From Comamonas terrae (lineage in GTDB: Bacteria; Pseudomonadota; Gammaproteobacteria; Burkholderiales; Burkholderiaceae_C): a stretch of DNA of 48,175 bases. Positions 25,905-36,203 of the stretch are shown in pieces (position 1 is the stretch's first letter; every line of letters starts with the position of its first letter). The notes beneath the pieces are model-generated. The model made no database searches, was not told the DNA's origin, and saw only the letters and a list, made by a program, of their open reading frames with translations. Both the position numbers and the translations under genes were made by a program. The stretch spans positions 1 to 48,175 of the forward strand of contig NZ_BCNT01000022.1 in the NCBI RefSeq assembly GCF_001544075.1, given 5' to 3'.

Positions 25905-26336
25905 CTGGCCATTGGTTTTTTTTTGAAGCCAAGCTGTCTGGTGGACAGCTGCCTGTGAATGCTCAGCCCAAAATTCTGAAACCTGCGGCAGGAGCGCCGC
26001 GGCACCTATCCATCAACAAACCATTTCAATATCTTGAGAAAAACTTTGCGTTTGTTTCCATCTCCTGGTTTTTTTGCCGGGCAGAATGTGCATTCCTGTG
26101 TCCAGTCGGATAGCAATCTGCCAATTGATTGCACGGCAAATGCTTATAGATCCGTTTCTGGACGCCTTCGACGCACTTCACCCTATTCGAGTTTTGTGGG
26201 CTGGCAGAGTGTTTGAATCGAGCTGTTTCTGACAGCAGGATCTGTGCCTGCTATTCGCGGATGCTTGGTCATTCGCGCGGAAAATGGTGTATTTCTGAAA
26301 CTGCGCGAGCGCTGAAGCCTTCTTGAAGGAATGAAC
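25905..26336. other. A/T-richer intergenic region between ugd and galE
   Basis: Over 400 bases, visibly richer in A/T than the rest of the window, with no supported gene. It holds a hairpin AGCTGTC (25932-25938) / GACAGCT (25944-25950) preceded, not followed, by a T-run. Two small adjacent dyads lie at 26222-26236 (GCTGT/ACAGC) and 26235-26251 (GCAGG/CCTGC). It may carry the galE promoter. Confidence 0.5.
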
Positions 26337-27362
26337 ATGAAAGTTCTGTTGACCGGCGGTGCCGGATATATCGGCAGCCATACCGCAGTGGAACTGCTTG
26401 CGGCCGGGCATGAGGTCGTGGTGCTGGACAACTTCAGCAACAGCAGCCCTGTGGCCATGCAGCGGGTCGAGAGGATCACGGGCCGCCAGATCCCGGTGGT
26501 GCAAGGAGATGTGCGGGACCAGCCGCTGCTGGAGCGCGTGCTGCGCGAGCATGCGGTGGACGGCGTGGTGCACTTTGCGGGCAAGAAGGCGGTGGGGGAG
26601 TCGGTGGCCCAGCCCATCGACTACTTCGACAACAACGTCAACGGCACGCTGGTGCTGCTGCGTGCGATGCAGGCCACGGGCGTCAAGCGTCTGGTGTTCA
26701 GCTCTTCGGCCACGGTCTACGGTACGCCGCAGTACCTGCCGCTGGACGAGCAGCATCCGCTGTCCGTCACCAATCCCTATGGTCGCAGCAAGCTGATGGT
26801 CGAGGAAATCCTGTCGGACCTGTTCCATTCGGATTCCTCCTGGGCGCTGACGGTGCTGCGCTATTTCAATCCGATCGGTGCCCACGAAAGCGGGCTGATT
26901 GGCGAGGATCCTGCGGACATTCCCAACAACCTGCTGCCGTTCGTGGCCCAGGTGGCGGTGGGCCGGCGCGAGCGCCTGCAGGTCTTCGGCAGCGACTACC
27001 CGACGCCGGACGGCACGGGCGTGCGCGACTACATCCATGTCGTGGATCTGGCGCGCGGCCATGTGAAGGCGCTGGAGCGCCAGCAGCGGCAGTCCACGCC
27101 CGAGCACCTGGTGGTCAACCTCGGCACGGGCCGGGGCTACAGCGTGCTGGAAGTGGTGCGCGAGTTCGAGCAGGCCAGCCACAGGCCCGTGCCCTGTGCG
27201 CTGGTGCCCAGGCGCCCCGGCGACGTGGCCACCTGCTTTGCGCAGACAGACAAGGCGCGCGAACTGCTGGGCTGGGAAGCCCAGTTCGGCATGCAGCGCA
27301 TGTGCACGGATGCATGGCGCTGGCAGAGCAACAACCCGAAAGGCTACGACGAGGCTACATAG
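26337..27362 (+). CDS. galE: UDP-glucose 4-epimerase
   Basis: 341-residue short-chain dehydrogenase-type epimerase interconverting UDP-glucose and UDP-galactose with bound NAD+. The NAD motif is TGGAGYIGSHT, the catalytic Ser/Tyr/Lys are in FSSSATVYG and NPYGRSKLM, and RYFNPIGAH and GTGVRDYIHVVDLARGH are typical. ATG 26337 is chosen over 26331 because AAGGA touches the first but lies six bases before the second. Together with ugd it supplies sugar nucleotides for surface polysaccharide; no glycosyltransferases are in the window. Confidence 0.95.
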   Translation: MKVLLTGGAGYIGSHTAVELLAAGHEVVVLDNFSNSSPVAMQRVERITGRQIPVVQGDVRDQPLLERVLREHAVDGVVHFAGKKAVGESVAQPIDYFDNNVNGTLVLLRAMQATGVKRLVFSSSATVYGTPQYLPLDEQHPLSVTNPYGRSKLMVEEILSDLFHSDSSWALTVLRYFNPIGAHESGLIGEDPADIPNNLLPFVAQVAVGRRERLQVFGSDYPTPDGTGVRDYIHVVDLARGHVKALERQQRQSTPEHLVVNLGTGRGYSVLEVVREFEQASHRPVPCALVPRRPGDVATCFAQTDKARELLGWEAQFGMQRMCTDAWRWQSNNPKGYDEAT

Positions 27363-27653
27363 CATGTCGGCAGGATTGAAAACTATCTAGGGAGCCCTGC
27401 TTGGGCTGCCGGTCACGGCCCGGTACGAAGAAGTGCCTGTTGGAACTGTAAAACTCCGGCCGGATTGTGTTTTGTTACCTTGTGCCTGTCATCCCGCGAG
27501 AACGCAAAACCGTTGAAAAAAAACATCATATGGATGCATGGGCCCTGTTCCCATGAACCGGGAGGCGGAACGGCCGGTGCCTCTGCACACCGGTACCCGT
27601 TTGTGGTGCCCGCGCAGGCGTGAGCATCTTCATCAAAAGAAATTGGGACTTGC
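27363..27653. other. Intergenic region after galE
   Basis: 290 bases without a supported gene. A small hairpin AGCCC (27393-27397) / GGGCT (27403-27407) follows galE but has no T-run. Confidence 0.45.
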
Positions 27654-28151
27654 ATGGCTTTTCTACGTTCTTCGCTTCGCACAGCGGCAGCCGTCACGCT
27701 CGCATGCGCTGCCGGCCTGGCCCAGGCTCAGGCCTATATCAGCGGCTCGGTCTCTGGACAATTGGCACCGGGTGTGTATGGGCGCGTGGATATCGGCAAT
27801 GCGCCGCCCGCGCTGCTGTACCAGCAGCCCATGCTGATCGCGCCGCCGGCCGTCGTGGTGCCGCAGCAGCCGGTCTACATGTGGGTGCCGCCAGAGCATT
27901 CGCGCCACTGGCGCCGCTATTGCGGGCGCTATCACGCTTGCGGCCAGCCCGTTTATTTCCTGCGCAATCCGCCGCCGCACTGGCACAGAGGAGGACCGGG
28001 ACCCCGTCCGGGCTGGGATCGCCCGAGGCCGCATTTCCACGAGGGCCGAGGCCATGGCCGGGGCGACTGGGACCGCCATGAGCGGGTTCATGGACGCGGC
28101 CATGGACATGGAGGCGGCCATGGCGGAGGCCACGGCCACCATCGCGATTGA
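27654..28151 (+). CDS. Secreted His/Gly/Pro/Arg-rich protein
   Basis: 165 residues. A Sec signal peptide (RTAAAVTLACAAGLAQAQA) leads into a region with GQLAPGVYGRVDIGNAPPAL and Pro/Val-rich strands (MLIAPPAVVVPQQPVYMWV). A short Cys pair follows (RRYCGRYHACGQPVYF). The last 45 residues are a low-complexity His/Gly/Arg tail that could bind metal ions. Similar short periplasmic proteins occur in Comamonadaceae without known function. A strong terminator lies downstream. Confidence 0.75.
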   Translation: MAFLRSSLRTAAAVTLACAAGLAQAQAYISGSVSGQLAPGVYGRVDIGNAPPALLYQQPMLIAPPAVVVPQQPVYMWVPPEHSRHWRRYCGRYHACGQPVYFLRNPPPHWHRGGPGPRPGWDRPRPHFHEGRGHGRGDWDRHERVHGRGHGHGGGHGGGHGHHRD

Positions 28152-28194
28152 TGCTTCGGTGCGCAGATGCCTGGCATCTGCCGTCCCGTCGAAC

Positions 28195-28226
28195 AACGCC
28201 CTGCCGGCATGCGGCAGGGCGTTTTC
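28195..28226 (+). terminator. Terminator after the His-rich secreted protein gene
   Basis: AACGCCCTGCCG (28195-28206) pairs with CGGCAGGGCGTT (28212-28223), followed by a short T-run (TTTTCG). Confidence 0.88.
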
Positions 28227-28320
28227 GTTTGCGCGGCTGAAAGATATCCCAAGCCATTGATCTAGGGTTTACCAGTATTTTTTTGTTGTGTTTTTGCAAT
28301 CAAAGATGCTTCGATGTTCA

Positions 28321-28375
28321 AAAAAGATAGCTTCTATCCTTTGTAATGAAAGTGTTTGAAGCCATTTCTTTAGCT
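28321..28375. repeat. ATAGCTT...GTTTGAAGCCATTT-type intergenic repeat
   Basis: A degenerate relative of the 4730-4788 element, with ATAGCTTCTATCC and GTTTGAAGCCATTTC. Bases 28377-28440 continue A/T-rich with TAGC/GCTA tetramers. No gene is present from 28227 to 28503. Confidence 0.4.
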
Positions 28376-28503
28376 AGTATTTGTTGCTATACGTAGTTTC
28401 TCAGATATTCACATGAGGCATAGCAGCTAGCGGCGTGCCTGGGTGTTCCAGGGCTGCATGCCTATTCAAAATAGCTGTCATTCGTTTTGATGATGTGACA
28501 GCC

Positions 28504-29220
28504 ATGCCCCAGACCGAGACTTCCAGCACTGCCTTTGCCCTCAAGGGCATTTCTTCCATGGCCACGCGCCAGGTGCTGGCGGAGCTGGCGGCGGCCTGGC
28601 AGGCGCAGGGCGGCGAGCCGGTGGCCATCGAATCGGTGGGCGGGGTGGATGCAGCCAGGCGCGTGCAGGCGGGCGAGGAGGCATTCGATGTGGTGTTCCT
28701 GGCCGCCGATGCCCTGGCCCAACTGGAAGACTGCGGCCGCGTGGTGGCCGGCAGCAGGGTGGCTCTGGTGCTGTCCAGCACCGCCGTCGCGGTGCCCGGC
28801 GGCGCAGCCTTGCCCGATATCTCCACGGAACAGGCCTTGCGCGCCGCGGTGCTTGCCGCGCCCCGCATCGGCTATTCCACCGGGCCCAGCGGCGTGGCGC
28901 TGCAAAAGCTTTTCGAACGCTGGGGCATTGCCGAGCAGATCAGGCCGCGCATCGTGCAGGCCCGCCCCGGCGTGCCCGTGGGCTCGCTGATTGCCACGGG
29001 CGAGGTGGCCCTGGGCTTTCAGCAGCTGAGCGAACTGATCCATGTCGAAGGCATTGCGATCGTCGGACCGCTGCCGCAGGCAGTGGCCATCGACACGGTT
29101 TTCTCCGGCGGCGTGGTGGCAGGCTCGGCCCATGCCGATGCCGTGCGCCGCCTGCTGGCCTTCATGGCTTCGCCCGGCGCGGACGGGGCCAAGCGCCGCC
29201 AGGGCATGGAGCCTGCCTGA
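28504..29220 (+). CDS. ModA-like substrate-binding fold protein without signal peptide
   Basis: 238 residues of the type 2 periplasmic-binding-protein fold, nearest in pattern to ModA: AIESVGGVDAARRVQAGEEAFDVVFLAAD, then GYSTGPSGVALQKLFERWGI and TGEVALGFQQLSEL. Unlike real ModA proteins there is no signal peptide (MPQTETSSTAFALKG), so it should be cytoplasmic. It opens the pmd operon, 175 bases before the transporter gene. A cytoplasmic binding-fold protein could sense or hand over an aromatic acid or pathway intermediate; that is conjecture. In some relatives the gene at this end of the operon is the oxalomesaconate tautomerase pmdU, which this is not. Confidence 0.7.
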   Translation: MPQTETSSTAFALKGISSMATRQVLAELAAAWQAQGGEPVAIESVGGVDAARRVQAGEEAFDVVFLAADALAQLEDCGRVVAGSRVALVLSSTAVAVPGGAALPDISTEQALRAAVLAAPRIGYSTGPSGVALQKLFERWGIAEQIRPRIVQARPGVPVGSLIATGEVALGFQQLSELIHVEGIAIVGPLPQAVAIDTVFSGGVVAGSAHADAVRRLLAFMASPGADGAKRRQGMEPA

Positions 29221-29395
29221 CGGCGGGCCGGGCGGCACAGGCTGCATTCGGCAACAGAACTTCACCATTGAATCCATACAAGGGGCGGATACAAGCCCCG
29301 GCATGGCACGCGTATCGAGCATCTCTTGAAAAGGCGCCGTACCGGCCACGAAACAGGAGCGCGAGGCGACAAAGAGAGGCAACCGAGATACCAAT

Positions 29396-30751
29396 ATGAC
29401 TTCGCAAACCATTTCCCCGGCAACGGACGCCACGGTCGCCAATGTGCAGACCGTGCTGAACGACCATCCGTTTTCCGGATTCCAATGGGTGATCTTCGCC
29501 CTGTGCTTTTTCATCGTGCTGCTGGACGGCTTCGATACCTCGGCCATCGGCTATATCGCGCCTTCGCTGATCACCGAATGGGGCGTGGCCAAGCCCGACC
29601 TGGCGCCGGTGCTGAGCGCCGCGCTGTTCGGCCTGGCCGGCGGCGCCATGGGATCGGGCCCGCTGGCCGACCGCTTCGGCCGCAAGGCCGTGCTCGTGGG
29701 GTCGGTGCTGGTGTTTGCCATCGCCTGCCTGGCTTCGGGCTATTCGCATGACATCCAGACGCTGACCGCGCTGCGCTTCGTGACCGGCCTGGGCCTGGGC
29801 GCTGCCATGCCCAATGCCGTGACGCTGATGAGCGAGTACTGTCCCGATTCGCGCCGCGCCATGCTTACCAATGCCATGTTCTGCGGCTTTCCGCTGGGCG
29901 CGGCCTTCGGCGGTTTTCTGGCGGCGTGGATGATTCCGCATTTCGGCTGGCGCAGCGTGCTGCACCTGGGCGGCCTGGCACCGCTGGTGCTGGCCGTGCT
30001 GCTGCTATTGCTGCTGCCCGAGTCCGTGCGCTACATGGTGGCCAAGGGCTATGCGGCGGACCGCATCCGCAAGCCGCTGGCGCGCATTGCCGGCCATGCC
30101 GTGCAGAACGTGCAGCGCTTCGTGATGACGGAGAACAAGGCGGCCGTGGAGGGCAAGAGCGGCATGGGCGTGGTGCTGTCCAGCCAATACCGCGTGGGTT
30201 CGGTCATGCTGTGGATTGCCTACTTCATGGGCCTGGTCATTTTCTACGCGCTGATGAACTGGATGCCTGTGCTGTTCAAGGAGGGTGGGCTGGACCCCAA
30301 GACCGCGACGCTGGTGGCCGCGCTGTTCCCGCTGGGCGGCGTGGGCGCGGTGTTCTTCGGCTGGCTGATGGACCGCTTCAACGCCAACCGAATCATCGCC
30401 ATCGGCTACGCGCTGACGGCCGTGTCGATCTGGTGGATCGGCCAGGAAGCGGGCAGCCTGGGCTGGCTGGTGGTCTCGGTGTTCGTGGCCGGCACCATCA
30501 TGAACACCGCCCAGTCGTCCATGCCGGCGCTGGCCGCGGCCTTTTACCCCACCAGCGGCCGGGCCACCGGCGTGGCCTGGATGCTGGGCATCGGCCGCTT
30601 CGGCGGCATCGCGGGCTCCTTCCTGGTGGCCGAGCTGACGGCACGCCAGCTGGGCTTCAGCCAGATCTTCTCCGTGGTGGCCATTCCCGGCCTGATCGCC
30701 ACGGCGGCCCTGGTCATCAAACAGCTGGCCAGTCCCAGGGCGGCCGACTGA
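29396..30751 (+). CDS. pmdK: Aromatic acid:H+ symporter, MFS AAHS family (protocatechuate uptake)
   Basis: 451-residue permease with twelve membrane segments. AAHS-family marks are the DGFDTSAIGYIAPSL in the first segment, GPLADRFGRK between segments two and three, and LRFVTGLGLGAAMPNA. Family members (PcaK, PmdK) carry protocatechuate or 4-hydroxybenzoate inward with protons. Its place directly before pmdE points to protocatechuate or a related acid. A GC hairpin (30765-30785) lies in the 79-base gap to pmdE. Confidence 0.9.
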   Translation: MTSQTISPATDATVANVQTVLNDHPFSGFQWVIFALCFFIVLLDGFDTSAIGYIAPSLITEWGVAKPDLAPVLSAALFGLAGGAMGSGPLADRFGRKAVLVGSVLVFAIACLASGYSHDIQTLTALRFVTGLGLGAAMPNAVTLMSEYCPDSRRAMLTNAMFCGFPLGAAFGGFLAAWMIPHFGWRSVLHLGGLAPLVLAVLLLLLLPESVRYMVAKGYAADRIRKPLARIAGHAVQNVQRFVMTENKAAVEGKSGMGVVLSSQYRVGSVMLWIAYFMGLVIFYALMNWMPVLFKEGGLDPKTATLVAALFPLGGVGAVFFGWLMDRFNANRIIAIGYALTAVSIWWIGQEAGSLGWLVVSVFVAGTIMNTAQSSMPALAAAFYPTSGRATGVAWMLGIGRFGGIAGSFLVAELTARQLGFSQIFSVVAIPGLIATAALVIKQLASPRAAD

Positions 30752-30764
30752 TTTTGCAAAATGG

Positions 30765-30785
30765 GGCCGGCCCGGATGGCCGGCC
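30765..30785. other. Intercistronic hairpin between pmdK and pmdE
   Basis: GGCCGGCC (30765-30772), loop CGGAT, GGCCGGCC (30778-30785). There is no T-run, so it may stabilise or separate the transporter and enzyme parts of the message. Confidence 0.5.
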
Positions 30786-30830
30786 ATCTCTGTCAACCGT
30801 TGATTTCCAACCTTCGAGAGGGGTTCATTC

Positions 30831-31859
30831 ATGATTATTGACGTACACGGCCACTACACCACGGCGCCTGCGGCGCTGGGCGTCTGGCGCGACCTGCAGA
30901 TCGCCGGCCTCAAGGATTCGAGCAAGGCCCCCCAGGCTTCGGACCTGAAGATCAGCGACGACGAAATCCGCGAGACCATCGAGAACAACCAGCTCAAGCT
31001 GATGAAGCAGCGCGGCTCGGACCTGACCATCTTCAGCCCGCGCGCCTCGTTCATGGCCCACCATATCGGCGACTTCCAGACCTCCAGCACCTGGGCCGCG
31101 ATCTGCAACGAGCTGTGCTACCGCGTCAGCCAGCTGTTCCCTGACAACTTCATCCCCGCCGCCATGCTGCCGCAGTCGCCGGGCGTGGATCCCAGGACCT
31201 GCATTCCCGAACTCGTGAAGTGCGTGGAGCAGTACGGCAACGTGGGCATCAACCTCAACCCCGATCCCTCGGGCGGCCACTGGACTTCGCCGCCGCTGTC
31301 CGACAAGAGCTGGTATCCCATCTACGAAAAGATGGTGGAGTACGACATCCCCGCGATGATCCACGTCTCCACCAGCTGCAACGCGTGCTTCCACACCACG
31401 GGCAGCCATTACCTGAACGCCGACACCACGGCCTTCATGCAGTGCCTGACCAGCGACCTGTTCAAGGACTTCCCGACGCTGAAGTTCCTGATCCCCCACG
31501 GCGGCGGCGCCGTGCCCTACCACTGGGGCCGTTTCCGCGGCCTGGCGCAGGAGCTGAAGAAGCCGCTGCTCGAGGAGCACCTGCTCAACAACATCTTCTT
31601 CGACACCTGCGTCTACCACCAGCCGGGCATCAACCTGCTGACCGAGGTCATCCCGACCAAGAACATCCTGTTCGCCAGCGAGATGATCGGCGCCGTGCGC
31701 GGCATCGACCCTCAGACCGGCCACTACTACGACGACACCAAGCGCTACATCGAGGCCACGCAGAACCTGACGGCCGAAGAGAAGCACATGGTCTACGAAG
31801 GCAACGCCCGCCGCGTGTTCACGCGCCTGGACGCGGCGCTGAAGGCCAAGGGCCTGTAA
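30831..31859 (+). CDS. pmdE: 4-Oxalomesaconate hydratase (LigJ/PmdE type)
   Basis: 342-residue metal-dependent enzyme of the amidohydrolase superfamily. It adds water to the oxalomesaconate-derived keto acid to give 4-carboxy-4-hydroxy-2-oxoadipate. Metal-ligand regions are visible at the N-terminus (IIDVHGHYTT), in MIHVSTSCN and in LIPHGGGAVPYHWGR. The length and sequence character match LigJ of Sphingobium and PmdE of Comamonas. Gene order with pmdF and pmdD supports the assignment. Confidence 0.92.
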   Translation: MIIDVHGHYTTAPAALGVWRDLQIAGLKDSSKAPQASDLKISDDEIRETIENNQLKLMKQRGSDLTIFSPRASFMAHHIGDFQTSSTWAAICNELCYRVSQLFPDNFIPAAMLPQSPGVDPRTCIPELVKCVEQYGNVGINLNPDPSGGHWTSPPLSDKSWYPIYEKMVEYDIPAMIHVSTSCNACFHTTGSHYLNADTTAFMQCLTSDLFKDFPTLKFLIPHGGGAVPYHWGRFRGLAQELKKPLLEEHLLNNIFFDTCVYHQPGINLLTEVIPTKNILFASEMIGAVRGIDPQTGHYYDDTKRYIEATQNLTAEEKHMVYEGNARRVFTRLDAALKAKGL

Positions 31860-32007
31860 TCCATCACTATCGAAACAGGAGCTGGCTGCGCTTTGCCCGC
31901 ATCGATTTCAGTGTGGATTCATAGAAATCTGACTGTCATCAAGCGCAAGCTGCTCATGTTTTTGCATTCTTCGGGCCTGCAGCGCAGGCCTGTCCAGGAG
32001 GTTTGAT
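31860..32007. other. Gap between pmdE and pmdF
   Basis: 148 bases, no gene. It ends with AGGAGG seven bases before the pmdF ATG. No hairpin of note was seen. Confidence 0.5.
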
Positions 32008-32691
32008 ATGTACGAACTCGGAGTCGTTTACCGCAACATCCAGCGCACCGACAGCGCCGTTGCCGATGCACTGGCCGCCCTCGGCTCGGCCACGGTGCAC
32101 GAGGCCATGGGCCGCGTGGGACTGATGAAGCCCTATATGCGCCCGATCCAGCAGGACGTGCAGGTGTCCGGCACGGCCGTCACCGTGCTGCTGCAGCCCG
32201 GCGACAACTGGATGATGCATGTGGCCGCAGAGCAGATCCAGCCCGGCGACATCGTGGTCGCCACCGTCACGGCCGAATGCAGCGACGGCTATTTCGGCGA
32301 CCTGCTGGCCACCAGCTTCAAGGCGCGCGGCGCGCGCGCGCTGATCATCGAGGCCGGCGTGCGCGACACCAAGGTGCTGCGCGAAATGCATTTCCCGGTC
32401 TGGAGCCGCTACGTGTCCTCCAAGGGCACCATCAAGGCCACGCCGGGCTCGGTGAACATTCCCATCGTCTGTGCGGGCGCCTATGTCACGCCCGGCGACG
32501 TGATCGTGGCCGACGATGACGGCGTGGTCTGCGTGCCGCGCGCCATCGCCGCCAAGACGCTGGAAACCGCGCTCAAGCGCGAGGCCAACGAAGGCGGCAA
32601 GCGCGAGATCTTTGCCGCCGGCACTCTGGGCCTGGACTACTACAAGATGCGCGAAGGGCTGGAAAAGGCCGGTCTGCGGTATATCGATTAA
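32008..32691 (+). CDS. pmdF: 4-Carboxy-4-hydroxy-2-oxoadipate aldolase (LigK/PmdF type)
   Basis: 227-residue class II aldolase of the HMG/CHA family with an RraA-like fold. It splits 4-carboxy-4-hydroxy-2-oxoadipate to pyruvate and oxaloacetate, the last step of the pathway; the same family can also decarboxylate oxaloacetate. Marks are the GDLLATSF loop, [13 protein letters not shown] with the substrate Arg and metal Asp, and [18 protein letters not shown] precedes the start. A GC-rich repeat begins immediately after the stop codon. Confidence 0.94.
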   Translation: MYELGVVYRNIQRTDSAVADALAALGSATVHEAMGRVGLMKPYMRPIQQDVQVSGTAVTVLLQPGDNWMMHVAAEQIQPGDIVVATVTAECSDGYFGDLLATSFKARGARALIIEAGVRDTKVLREMHFPVWSRYVSSKGTIKATPGSVNIPIVCAGAYVTPGDVIVADDDGVVCVPRAIAAKTLETALKREANEGGKREIFAAGTLGLDYYKMREGLEKAGLRYID

Positions 32692-32802
32692 CACCCCCTG
32701 AGCCGCTTTCGCGTCTTCCGCCTGTTGCACGACGCCCTCTCTCGCTTCGCGGGAGGGGACGATGCCCTCGCTGCGAGGCGGCTCTTGCTTGGCATCCCTG
32801 AG
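32692..32802. repeat. GC-rich CCCCCTGAG-type repeat between pmdF and pmdD
   Basis: It starts next to the pmdF stop codon with CCCCCTGAGCCGCTTTCGCG and contains CGGGAGGGGACGATGCCC and GAGGCGGCTCTTGCTTGG. The beginning matches the copy at 42657-42754 (CCCCCTGAGCCGCTGCGCGG, GGGGGACGAC), which also starts right after a stop codon. Confidence 0.65.
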
Positions 32803-32861
32803 TTGTGCCGCGCTGCTTTGACGCATAGCGGGCATCTCAAGAACCGTTGAGGAAAAGACAA

Positions 32862-33779
32862 ATGAGCCAATTTGAAAAAACCACCGGCTGGCTGGACTGG
32901 TACGCCGGCCCCAGCAAGCCCAGGTTCCAGCTGCCCGCAGGCGCCGTCGACGCGCACTGCCACGTGTTCGGCCCCGGCGACGAGTTCCCGTTCGCGCCCG
33001 AGCGCAAGTACACGCCCTGCGATGCCAGCAAGGCGCAGCTGTTCGCGCTGCGCGACCACCTGGGCTTTGCGCGCAATGTGATCGTGCAGGCCACCTGCCA
33101 CGGCGCCGACAACCGCGCCATGGTCGATGCCTGCCTGTCGTCGGACGGCAAGGCGCGCGGCGTGGCCACCGTCAGGCGCAGCGTGACCGACGAGGAGCTG
33201 CAGGCGCTGCACGCCGCCGGCGTGCGCGGCGTGCGCTTCAACTTCGTCAAGCGCCTGGTGGACTTCACGCCCAAGGACGAGCTGATGGAGATCGCGGGCC
33301 GCATCGCCAAGCTCGGCTGGCACGTGGTCATCTACTTCGAGGCCGTGGACCTGCCCGAGCTGTGGGACTTCTTCACCGCGCTGCCCACCACCGTGGTGGT
33401 GGACCACATGGGCCGCCCCGACGTCAGCAAGGGCGTGGACAGCGAGGAGTTCGCGCTGTTCCTGAAGTTCATGCGCGAGCACCAGAATGTGTGGAGCAAG
33501 GTGAGCTGCCCCGAGCGCCTGTCGGTGACCGGGCCCAAGGCGCTCGATGGCGAGCAGAACGCCTACCGCGACGTGGTGCCGTTCGCGCGCCGCGTGGTCG
33601 AGGAGTTCCCCGACCGCGTGCTGTGGGGCACCGACTGGCCGCACCCCAACCTCAAGGACCACATGCCCGACGACGGCCTGCTGGTGGACTTCATCCCCCA
33701 CATCGCGCCGACGGCCGAGTTGCAGCAAAAGCTGCTGGTCGACAATCCCATGCGCCTGTACTGGCCCGAGGAGGTCTGA
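32862..33779 (+). CDS. pmdD: 2-Pyrone-4,6-dicarboxylate hydrolase (LigI/PmdD type)
   Basis: 305-residue enzyme of the amidohydrolase superfamily that opens the lactone ring of 2-pyrone-4,6-dicarboxylate to oxalomesaconate. His32 and His34 in DAHCHVFGP, later HMGRPD and the catalytic-type Asp in GTDWPHPN are seen. LigI-type enzymes work without a bound metal, unlike most of the superfamily. ATG 32862 is preferred over TTG 32847 because GAGG sits between them at good distance. It is followed by pmdA after two bases. Confidence 0.95.
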   Translation: MSQFEKTTGWLDWYAGPSKPRFQLPAGAVDAHCHVFGPGDEFPFAPERKYTPCDASKAQLFALRDHLGFARNVIVQATCHGADNRAMVDACLSSDGKARGVATVRRSVTDEELQALHAAGVRGVRFNFVKRLVDFTPKDELMEIAGRIAKLGWHVVIYFEAVDLPELWDFFTALPTTVVVDHMGRPDVSKGVDSEEFALFLKFMREHQNVWSKVSCPERLSVTGPKALDGEQNAYRDVVPFARRVVEEFPDRVLWGTDWPHPNLKDHMPDDGLLVDFIPHIAPTAELQQKLLVDNPMRLYWPEEV

Positions 33780-33781
33780 CC

Positions 33782-35111
<1,330 letters not shown>

Positions 35112-35198
35112 GCGTGCCCCCACGTTCATCGCTTCGCGCAATCACTGCCCCGGTTCCCTGAGGAACAGGGGCCTTCGCCTCCTTGAGGCGGCTCTATG
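35112..35198. repeat. Degenerate GC-rich repeat between pmdB and pmdC
   Basis: It begins at the pmdB stop with GCGTGCCCCCACGTTC and ends with CTTGAGGCGGCTCTATGG. Reversed, it reads GAGCCGCCTC...GAACGTGGGGGCACGC, similar to the element inserted in hrpA (GAGCGTGGGGGC) and to the pmdF-pmdD copy (GAGGCGGCTCTTG). Confidence 0.5.
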
Positions 35199-35210
35199 GA
35201 GAAAGAAATC

Positions 35211-36170
35211 ATGAGCAAGACCATTAAAGTCGCCCTGGCGGGCGCCGGTGCCTTCGGCATCAAGCATCTGGACGGCATCAAGAACATCGACGGCGTGGAA
35301 GTCGTATCCCTCGTCAGCCGCGACCTGGAAAAAACCCGTGAAGTGGCCGACAAGTACGGCATCCGGCACGTGAGCACGGACCTGGCCGACAGCCTGGCAC
35401 TGCCCGAAGTGGACGCCGTCATCCTGTGCACGCCCACGCAGATGCACGCAGCCCAGGCCATCCAGTGCATGAAGGCCGGCAAGCACGTGCAGGTGGAGAT
35501 TCCGCTGGCCGACAGCCTCAAGGAAGCCGAGCAAGTGCTGGCGCTGCAGAAGCAGACCGGCCTGGTGGCCATGGTCGGCCATACCCGCCGCTTCAACCCC
35601 AGCCACCAGTGGGTGCACAAGAAGATCGAGGCTGGCGAATTCCACATTCAGCAGATGGATGTGCAGACCTATTTCTTCCGCCGCACCAACATGAATGCGC
35701 TGGGCCAGCCGCGCAGCTGGACCGACCACCTGCTGTGGCACCATGCCGCCCACACCGTGGACCTGTTCGCCTACCAGGCCGGCAGCCCCATCGTGAAGGC
35801 CAACGCCATCCAGGGCCCCATCCACAAGGACCTGGGCATCGCCATGGACATGAGCATCCAGCTCAAGGCCGCCAACGGCGCCATCTGCACGCTCTCGCTG
35901 TCGTTCAACAACGACGGCCCGCTGGGCACATTCTTCCGCTACATCGGCGACACGGGCACCTACATCGCCCGCTACGACGACCTGTACAACGGCAAGGAAG
36001 AGAAGATCGATGTGTCCCAGGTCGATGTGTCCATGAACGGCATCGAGCTGCAGGACCGCGAATTCTTCGCCGCCATCCGCGAGGGCCGCGAGCCCAACTC
36101 CAGCGTGCAGAAGGTGTTCAACTGCTATAAGGTGCTGCACGAGCTGGAGCAGCAGCTCAACGCTGCCTGA
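35211..36170 (+). CDS. pmdC: 4-Carboxy-2-hydroxymuconate-6-semialdehyde dehydrogenase (LigC/PmdC type)
   Basis: 319-residue NAD(P)+ dehydrogenase of the Gfo/Idh/MocA family that oxidises the cyclic hemiacetal of the ring-cleavage product to 2-pyrone-4,6-dicarboxylate. The nucleotide motif is ALAGAGAFGIKHLDGI at the N-terminus, and EIPLADS occupies the usual EKP position with the lysine replaced, as in LigC. HTRRFNPSH and WHHAAHTVDLF form the active-site side. ATG 35211 is chosen over 35196 for GGAGAAAG spacing and family N-terminus. A terminator follows at 36204. Confidence 0.95.
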   Translation: MSKTIKVALAGAGAFGIKHLDGIKNIDGVEVVSLVSRDLEKTREVADKYGIRHVSTDLADSLALPEVDAVILCTPTQMHAAQAIQCMKAGKHVQVEIPLADSLKEAEQVLALQKQTGLVAMVGHTRRFNPSHQWVHKKIEAGEFHIQQMDVQTYFFRRTNMNALGQPRSWTDHLLWHHAAHTVDLFAYQAGSPIVKANAIQGPIHKDLGIAMDMSIQLKAANGAICTLSLSFNNDGPLGTFFRYIGDTGTYIARYDDLYNGKEEKIDVSQVDVSMNGIELQDREFFAAIREGREPNSSVQKVFNCYKVLHELEQQLNAA

Positions 36171-36203
36171 TTTCGGTAAACTACCGAAACCATAGCTGCC
36201 CGC

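Noticed and set aside
28078..28151. Short GGCCATGGACATGGAGGC-like tandem bases suggestive of a CRISPR or satellite
   Set aside because: They are codon repeats of the His/Gly tail of a secreted protein, too short and irregular for a CRISPR array.
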